DNA of 64,000 bases, from positions 48,277,706 through 48,341,705 of the forward strand of contig JAPTHN010000008.1 of assembly GCA_026936325.1 (NCBI GenBank), given 5' to 3'. Shown here in pieces: positions 58,018 to 64,000 of the stretch. The translations under genes were made by a program, and so were the position numbers. The notes under the pieces are model-generated. The model saw only the letters and a program-made list of their open reading frames with translations. It made no database searches and was not told the origin of the DNA. The first letter of the stretch is position 1. The number at the start of each line of letters is the position of its first letter. The stretch is from Platynereis dumerilii. Taxonomy: Eukaryota > Annelida > Polychaeta > Phyllodocida > Nereididae.

Positions 58018-60194
58018 TTATTATCCATCCAATAACCATGTATCCTTCAAATTTACTTCAGTGACTGAGAGCATGTTGTCATGCTGAGGCTACACATTGT
58101 CCTTGAACGAAGTTTAGGGTTAAAAAAAATGTACAAAGAATCTGTCAATGCAGCGTTGTAGTATGTGGTCTCAGCTTCGATTTGATGTAAAGATAAAAAA
58201 AGATCTGTTCGGAAAATTTTGAGAAAATTTAAATTTAAGATTTTTAGTTTTTCACACCCTTGTGGCTTGCAAAATATCCATTATAGAATGTTTAAAACGA
58301 TCTATTGGAATAATATTAACATAGAAATGCTTTCCTTTCCCACCCTGGTGCTTGTATACTCAGTAGACCAAATTCAGAATTATGATTAAGTGGTTTTTAA
58401 AGGAATATCACATTCTGAAGGTGCTGCAAACTTGCTAGACTATAATCTGCATTCTCTGAACCCATTTATTATCCAATCAACCGAACCTGCATAATGTCCC
58501 TAAGTGATTGACTGCATTAGTTAAGTAGCAGAACACTGTAGCAATATAGCCAATAATAAGACATATGTAGGGCTTTTACAGCATTTCTATATTCATATTT
58601 TGAGATGTAAGTTGCAACACTTTCGAAGTATATATGTTCATACCAATATCAAAACCTCTTATCAAAATCTAAAGAAACATGATTGCCTTAATTGCCCATT
58701 CTTTAACGTTGAAATTTTTGTATAGGGACTTGGCTTCTGATGGTATTTTATTGATTTTCATCAATTGCGCATAAGTCTCAATTTTGCACTTTTATGTAGA
58801 TTTTACATTACTAATGCAATGAATTGGCTAGAAAATATGTGTAGGGTGCATTTTTGAGTGTTGTCATTCACATGACGAGAGAAAAATAAATAATGTCACC
58901 CATAAACATTTATTTCCGAGCTTCTGGTATGAAGTTAAATTTTTTAAATCATGATATCTCCTAATTTCATCTGGAAAGTTCATTGATAACCAATATTAAT
59001 TATATGACCGTGGAAGAGAATCTGTTGACTAATACTTTAATACTTCGTTGATTGGACAATGGCATGCTACAACTTAATTTTGGAATTCGAAAACCATTAA
59101 ATTCCATGAAATAATCTTATCAATTGACAAAAACGGTTAAACACAGCACTTAGAATTCTTCAGAAGACCATAAATTGCATCTAATATTTCAATATGAACA
59201 GAGACATTGTAATAAAACTTGAAATTGACCATCTTAGACATTACGCCACTCGCGTATGTTTTTAAAATTTGATTTAAACAAATACTTCTCTCAAAACTTA
59301 TTATTTCCTTAGTTATTAAATACAACTTATATGGAAAGCTGAGGTGAAGATATACACTTGTCAGATGCCAGCAGCAGGCATTCTACATGTGCCTACTGTT
59401 TATTGTTCGATAACTTTATAGATATTTTTGTGAATCCCGCTTGAAAAACATTGATGGGTGAAATGCTAAAAATCTCAATTTTCATCACTAATGAATTTAA
59501 CAGGGTATTTTCTCACACCAAGGTGGTTCATTTGCCACTTTTCAAAATGGCCATGTTTGTACTTTATTTGACACTTTATAGATTCACTGAGTTTGCAACA
59601 CCCCTAAATGTTGGAAAACATGTGAAAATTAGAAATAAAATTATTTTTCTTTTATTTTTTTAATTTGGCTGACTACCTTGACGTGTAACTAGATATATTA
59701 TGATGTTTCAATAACACTGCAACGCCATTTGATCTATCTATAACTGATATTTTGCATTCAATAAAGGTGAGAAAAAACTAAAAATTTTAAATTTCAATTT
59801 TCTCAAAATTTTCCCAACAGATTTTTTTGATCTTTACATCAAATCGAAGCTGAGACCACATACTACAACGCTGCATTGACAGATTCTTTGTACATTTTTT
59901 TTAACCCTAAACTTTGTTCAAGGACACTGTGGCTGGTTTTCGATCATCTTGTATTTGGCAGTTAAATATCACTAAAGCATACTATGGCATCCAATAACAC
60001 AAACAGACTCACTATACATCTAATAACATACAATAATTTTAAGCCTGTGCATGTAATTGAGACAACAGTTTAGGTCGTTGATCTTTAACTGTGAATTGCC
60101 AAACATGAGGTCAATCCACTTACAGGCTCAATGACTTCGCTTTCTCAGAAAATAAGAAAAATTGAAGGATACATAGTTATTGGACGGATAATAA
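58018..60194. mobile_element. Inverted-repeat transposon family T1, copy split by another element
   Basis: TTATTATCCATCCAATAACC at 58018 and its inverted form TTATTGGACGGATAATAA ending at 60194 mark the ends. The inner flanks (58055-58092 and 59932-60150) align with 29530-29740 in the other T1 copy, which shows the state without the 1.84 kb insert. Confidence 0.7.
58093..59931. mobile_element. 1.84 kb element T2 nested in T1
   Basis: Inverted ends of at least 165 bp (58093-58258 and 59768-59931), nearly identical, begin CACATTGTCCTTGAAC on one side and CACAGTGTCCTTGAAC on the other; weaker similarity runs inward to about 58320 and 59710. The interior has no transposase frame, so it is non-autonomous. 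The paralogous site near 29575 lacks it. Confidence 0.8.
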
Positions 60195-60345
60195 ATAATT
60201 GAGTGAGATGGTTGCACAATACCTTTGAGCCAACTTAGCTTCTTGTTTTATGTTATGATAACAGACATATGATAAAAAACTCAAAATAACAGGCTATTTA
60301 AGCTCAAAGGAACTGTGCAATCATCTCACTCAATTATTTAAGCTG
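60188..60345. mobile_element. Small fold-back MITE
   Basis: AATTGAGTGAGATGGTTGCA with CCTTTGAGC and an inverted match at 60311-60345 enclose about 60 bp. It sits against the right end of T1. Confidence 0.7.
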
Positions 60346-60450
60346 GCTCAAAATTTTAAGTTTTACTGTGTGGGACCTTCTAATATATAGCCATCGAAGG
60401 TTCAATTTCAAGGTTGCGCATATTTTTAAAACATGTTGTATTATACTATA

Positions 60451-60629
60451 GCCTCGATACTTGCCTCGATTACTCGCTTACTTGTGTTGCCCATTCGTAA
60501 CACTTGTAGGCCTCGATTACCTGCCTCGATTACTTGCTCACACGTGTTGTCTATTCGTAGCACTTGTGGGCCTCGATAACCTGCTTAGATTACGCGCTTA
60601 CTTGTGTTGCCCATTTACAGCACTCGCAG
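60451..60629 (+). repeat. Three 60-bp tandem monomers at the LINE 5' end
   Basis: Units start with GCCTCGAT at 60451, 60510 and 60570 and contain ACTTGTGTTGCCCATTC-type sequence. The 60-bp length keeps one frame open and gives a false 69-residue protein. The place, just before the LINE frame, suggests promoter monomers of the kind known in some LINE 5' regions. Confidence 0.75.
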
Positions 60630-60709
60630 GCTCTGTAGACCAAGCCAAATTATTGCCCTACAAAAAATAAAAAAGGTACTGCTCTAGTTGCTCTATTACC
60701 TCCTTCAAT

Positions 60710-63700
60710 ATGCCTCAATACACTAGGCTTTATTCAGATGTGGTACGCACTGGCTTATATGACACTAGGAATGAACATAAAATGGTACCCACAAACTTAG
60801 CAAATAAAAGATTTTCAGCCCAAAGCACGCAACCTGATTTTGTTAAGAAGATCTCTAAAAACACAACTATCCATTCACTCAAGGCTTGCGTTTGGAATGC
60901 TCAGAGTTTGAGGCAAAAAACTGAGTGTGTGAAGGATTTCACAGATGAATTTGATTTGGACATATTTCTGTTCACTGAAACCTGGCTAAAAGCCAATAAC
61001 CAAGTGGAAATTGGGGAATTGGAAAGAAACGGAGAATGTTTCTATTTAAGCACACCTCGTACGTCTAGACCCGGAGGCAGTGTAGGTTGCATTGTGAAAA
61101 CAGGCATAAAAGCAACCAAAAAGGAAAGCATGATTACAAAGACTTTTGAACACATTGAAGTAGAGTTGCAAATAAATGGTGGAAAAATCACTATACTTCT
61201 AGTGTACAGGCCTGAACCCTCCAACAAGAATAAATACAGCCTATCTGAATTTTTCACCGAATTTACAAATTTTCTCTCACACTATCAATCGTACAACCAT
61301 GAAACTGTTATTACTGGGGATTTCAACTTCCACTTAAATAAGCCTAATGATGCCAAAGTTATTAAATTCAACAACGTTCTTGAAATGTTTGACATGGTAC
61401 AACATGTATCATCGCCAACACACAAGGATGGAAACATACTTGATCTTGTTATAACAAACTCAACCACATCTCTGACAAGATGTGTGGTCAGTGATCTGCT
61501 CTCAGACCACAGTTGTGTGCTTTTCGATATTGAAGTTAAAAAAGGAAAAAATCCTATAAAGGAAATTTCCTTCCGCAAGACTCGGAGTATAAATCTATCG
61601 GAATTCAGAAAGGACATAGAGCAACATCTTTCACAAAAAGTACAACATGGCGATCGATCAGTCTACTTGAGGAACCTTGTGGCTCTTTACAACTCGACTC
61701 AAGACATTTTTGACAAACATGCCCCTTTGAAAAAGAAACTGGTGACTTTACGCAAACCCAATCCATTTACAAATCAAGAAATGAAGCCCCTCAAAACAGC
61801 TAAGAGAAAGGCAGAGATATTATGGAGGCGAACTGGACTTCAAAAAGACTGGGATCATTTCAAAGAAAAACGGAATGAATTCAATGAATTGCTGCATAAA
61901 CTTAAGTCTGATGACCTTAAGTCCAAGATTCAAACCACAAAGGGAAATTCGAAAGCGATGTTCAAACTTCTCAATTCTAGCCTTAACAGAAAACAGGAAT
62001 TGCCTCTACCAATTCACACCAATGAAAAAGACCTGGCAAATGACTTCAACAGTTACTTTGACGAAAAGATCAAAACAATCAGATCAAAACTGGACTCCTA
62101 TCCAAAGAAGACAACTGACGCCCAAGTGAATTCTAGGCCCAAGCTATATCAATTCAAAGCTCTATCACAAGTGGAAGTGAAGAAACTTGTCTCTGATATG
62201 CCAGTAAAACACTGTCAACTTGATCCCATGCCCACATGGCTACTGCTTGAATGCATTGATGCATTCCTTCCTATTATAACAAAGATTGTTAATCTGTCAC
62301 TCACTCTTGGAGAAATGCCTCTTGATTTAAAACATGCGCTTGTAAAACCTCTGTTGAAGAAGGCGGGCCTAGAATTGACAAAAAAGAACTATCATCCTGT
62401 CTCTAACCTCTCTTTTCTTGGTAAACTTATTGAAAGTGCCATCATCAAGCAATATGTTGATCACCTCACTCGAAACAAACTTGATGATGATAAGCAGTCG
62501 GCATACAAGCAGTTTCATAGTACAGAAACCCTTTTAACAAGAATCCACAATGACATAATGCTTAATATGAGCAATGGAGAGGTAACAATGCTGGTTCTGT
62601 TGGACTTGTCTGCTGCATTTGATACAATCGATCATGAAATTTTGCTTGACAGGTTGAAAAATCGATATGGTGTGCAAAGCTCTGCCCTGAAATGGTTTAA
62701 ATCATATATTTCCAATAGATCACAGTCAGTTATGATACATGACACAACGTCAAGCAAACTTCCACTTAAGTTTGGAGTACCACAAGGTTCCAAACTTGGT
62801 CCGATTTTGTACTCCTATATTGCTCCAGTAAGCAAGGTTGCGCAAAGAAATCAAGTGAATGACCAAAAGTATGCTGATGATGAACAGCTTATTCTTTCAT
62901 TCAAGCCAACCTTTTTGAATCAAGAGCAAGCTGTACAGAAAATGGAAAAATGTATTGCAGAAATCAGGGACTTCCTGCATGATAACAAGCTATGCAACAA
63001 TGGTGATAAAACTGAGCTTCTTCTGATTGGTGCTCCAAATCAGTTAAAGAAACTGCAAGTTTCTTCAATCAATGTTGACAATGTTGAAATTAAAACTGCA
63101 GATCATGTGCGCAACTTGCAAAACATGCCCATGGAAAGACAAATCAATAAGATGTGCCGCAATGCCTTCCTAAATCTGAGAAACATATCAAAAATTCGAA
63201 AGAACCTAGACAAAGAAACTGTTAAAAATGCTGTGAATGCCCTTGTCACCCCTCACCTGGACTATGGCAATGGTCTCTTGTATGGCATAAACAACAGCAT
63301 TTTAAGTAAGCTTCAAGTTGCCCAGAACTCAGCGGTTCGACTGATAGAAAGATTGAAACAACATGACAGTGTAAGTCATAGCAGAAAGCAGCTTCATTGG
63401 CTACCAATTCCAGCAAGAATCCAGTTCAAACTGATGATAATCACATGGAAGGCTGTGAATTCTCAAGCACCATTATATATTCAGGAACTTATTCAAGCCA
63501 AGCCTGAACGAAACCGTAATCTGAGAAGCAACAACAAAAACCTGTTAGCAGAGCCTGCATCATGTAATAAAAATAAGTTTGAAGACCGAGCTTTCTCACA
63601 TGTAGCCCCAAAACTCTGGAACACATTGCCCGAAAAATGTAGAACAATAAAAACACTGGAAAGCTTCAAAAAGAACTTAAAAACCCACTTGTTTAAAAAG

Positions 63701-63712
63701 TTCTATGATTAA
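60710..63712 (+). CDS. LINE endonuclease/reverse transcriptase, 1000 residues
   Basis: An apurinic-type endonuclease comes first: WNAQSL at about 61, TETWLK near 91, VYRPEPS, GDFNFH near 203 and SDHSC near 264. The reverse transcriptase follows: NYHPVSNLSF (usually NYRPVSN), a STETLLTRIH block, LLDLSAAFDTIDH near 630-642, GVPQGSKLGPILYS and the YADD active site near 720. The C-terminal thumb and tail (HLDYGNGLLYG, QNSAVRLIERL, QLHWLPI, LWNTLPEKCR, FKKNLKTHLF) are typical of the L2/CR1 group. The segment after YADD (DHVRNLQNMPMERQI) lacks a few residues of the usual VRNLGVxFD loop, and the spot after GPILYS is one residue short; these may reduce function. The M at 60710 is the first in frame after the monomers. 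Confidence 0.88.
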   Translation: MPQYTRLYSDVVRTGLYDTRNEHKMVPTNLANKRFSAQSTQPDFVKKISKNTTIHSLKACVWNAQSLRQKTECVKDFTDEFDLDIFLFTETWLKANNQVEIGELERNGECFYLSTPRTSRPGGSVGCIVKTGIKATKKESMITKTFEHIEVELQINGGKITILLVYRPEPSNKNKYSLSEFFTEFTNFLSHYQSYNHETVITGDFNFHLNKPNDAKVIKFNNVLEMFDMVQHVSSPTHKDGNILDLVITNSTTSLTRCVVSDLLSDHSCVLFDIEVKKGKNPIKEISFRKTRSINLSEFRKDIEQHLSQKVQHGDRSVYLRNLVALYNSTQDIFDKHAPLKKKLVTLRKPNPFTNQEMKPLKTAKRKAEILWRRTGLQKDWDHFKEKRNEFNELLHKLKSDDLKSKIQTTKGNSKAMFKLLNSSLNRKQELPLPIHTNEKDLANDFNSYFDEKIKTIRSKLDSYPKKTTDAQVNSRPKLYQFKALSQVEVKKLVSDMPVKHCQLDPMPTWLLLECIDAFLPIITKIVNLSLTLGEMPLDLKHALVKPLLKKAGLELTKKNYHPVSNLSFLGKLIESAIIKQYVDHLTRNKLDDDKQSAYKQFHSTETLLTRIHNDIMLNMSNGEVTMLVLLDLSAAFDTIDHEILLDRLKNRYGVQSSALKWFKSYISNRSQSVMIHDTTSSKLPLKFGVPQGSKLGPILYSYIAPVSKVAQRNQVNDQKYADDEQLILSFKPTFLNQEQAVQKMEKCIAEIRDFLHDNKLCNNGDKTELLLIGAPNQLKKLQVSSINVDNVEIKTADHVRNLQNMPMERQINKMCRNAFLNLRNISKIRKNLDKETVKNAVNALVTPHLDYGNGLLYGINNSILSKLQVAQNSAVRLIERLKQHDSVSHSRKQLHWLPIPARIQFKLMIITWKAVNSQAPLYIQELIQAKPERNRNLRSNNKNLLAEPASCNKNKFEDRAFSHVAPKLWNTLPEKCRTIKTLESFKKNLKTHLFKKFYD

Positions 63713-63725
63713 ATTCACCTGAAAC

Positions 63726-63756
63726 GCGCTAATGAGCAGTTTACTGGAATTAGCGC
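63726..63756 (+). repeat. 3' stem-loop of the LINE
   Basis: GCGCTAAT and ATTAGCGC form a perfect 8-bp stem with a 15-base loop, a few bases before the (TTA)n tail. L2/CR1-type reverse transcriptases are thought to recognise such 3' structures. Confidence 0.75.
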
Positions 63757-63790
63757 TATATCATGTTATTATTATTATTATTATTATTAC

Positions 63791-64000
63791 CTCCATCATG
63801 AAAAAAATCAGAGCTGTCATTGGCTGACAGCTACTTACATGTCAGTAATTATTTTAGTAGATAGGCTGATTTCGAGGGCATCAGTCAAAAAATGAAAAAT
63901 CTGTATTTTGTTTTCGTATTTTTTTTCTCCTATTTTTCTTTTTCCAATTTTTTTCCCCAATTCTTTTTTTTTCAAATATTTCTTTTCCAAAGAAATTTTA
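63791..64000. other. Right edge, no gene
   Basis: AGCTGTCA (63812-63819) and TGACAGCT (63825-63832) form a short hairpin. The final 100 bases are T-rich. Nothing else is recognised. Confidence 0.45.

Larger units (their letters stand above)
60451..63790 (+). mobile_element. Near-intact L2/CR1-type LINE
   Basis: The element has 5' tandem monomers, a short leader, one large frame (60710-63712), a 3' stem-loop and a (TTA)n tail at 63764-63788. No separate first frame is seen. The frame is open along its length, so the insertion is fairly young, although some motifs look shortened. Confidence 0.85.

Noticed and set aside
60461-60670. A 69-codon frame with internal LLAYLCCPF repeats
   Set aside because: It is the translation of the 60-bp LINE monomers, whose length keeps the frame open.

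Overview
The window looks like invertebrate animal nuclear DNA. It is AT-rich, with long introns bounded by GT...AG, tRNA-derived SINEs, LINEs, many short inverted-repeat transposons, GATA/TATC microsatellites and a DIRS-like retroelement. No bacterial-style operon or CRISPR array is visible. The mix of families would fit a marine deuterostome such as an echinoderm or hemichordate, but that placement is inference. Host coding sequence is a small share of the window.

Left part (1-23 kb). Spliced exons on the minus strand from 14601 down to 1527 encode the front of a class A-like G-protein-coupled receptor: signal peptide, Thr-rich linker, extracellular domain, TM1-TM4. Its last exons lie beyond the left edge. 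A zinc-dependent medium-chain alcohol dehydrogenase gene follows, also on the minus strand (20474-18588). A short palindromic transposon sits directly against its last exon, where no splice acceptor is visible.

Middle (22.6-29.3 kb). An eleven-exon plus-strand gene encodes a major facilitator transporter that resembles SLC22A18. It has a TATA box, an untranslated first exon, a start codon split by the first intron (AT|G) and an unusual Arg/Ser-rich N-terminal extension of about 164 residues.

Right part (30.9-55 kb). Three plus-strand genes of one family lie in tandem (A, B, C). Each has a signal-peptide exon ending in phase 1 and one large exon encoding about 150 residues with eleven conserved cysteines. 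Their upstream regions are also homologous, so whole genes were duplicated. Gene A looks damaged; B and C read through. The introns are very unequal (about 0.35, 7.5 and 6.4 kb) because B and C took in large transposons, including a 4.3 kb fold-back element with 194-bp tandem units (B) and a DIRS-like element in antisense (C).

Far right (55-64 kb). This is a transposon graveyard with nested inverted-repeat elements and a LINE fragment, ending in a nearly intact L2/CR1-type LINE (60451-63790) with 60-bp 5' monomers, a 1000-codon endonuclease/reverse-transcriptase frame, a 3' stem-loop and a (TTA)n tail. The host genes show no shared pathway; the three secreted-protein genes are the only functional cluster.
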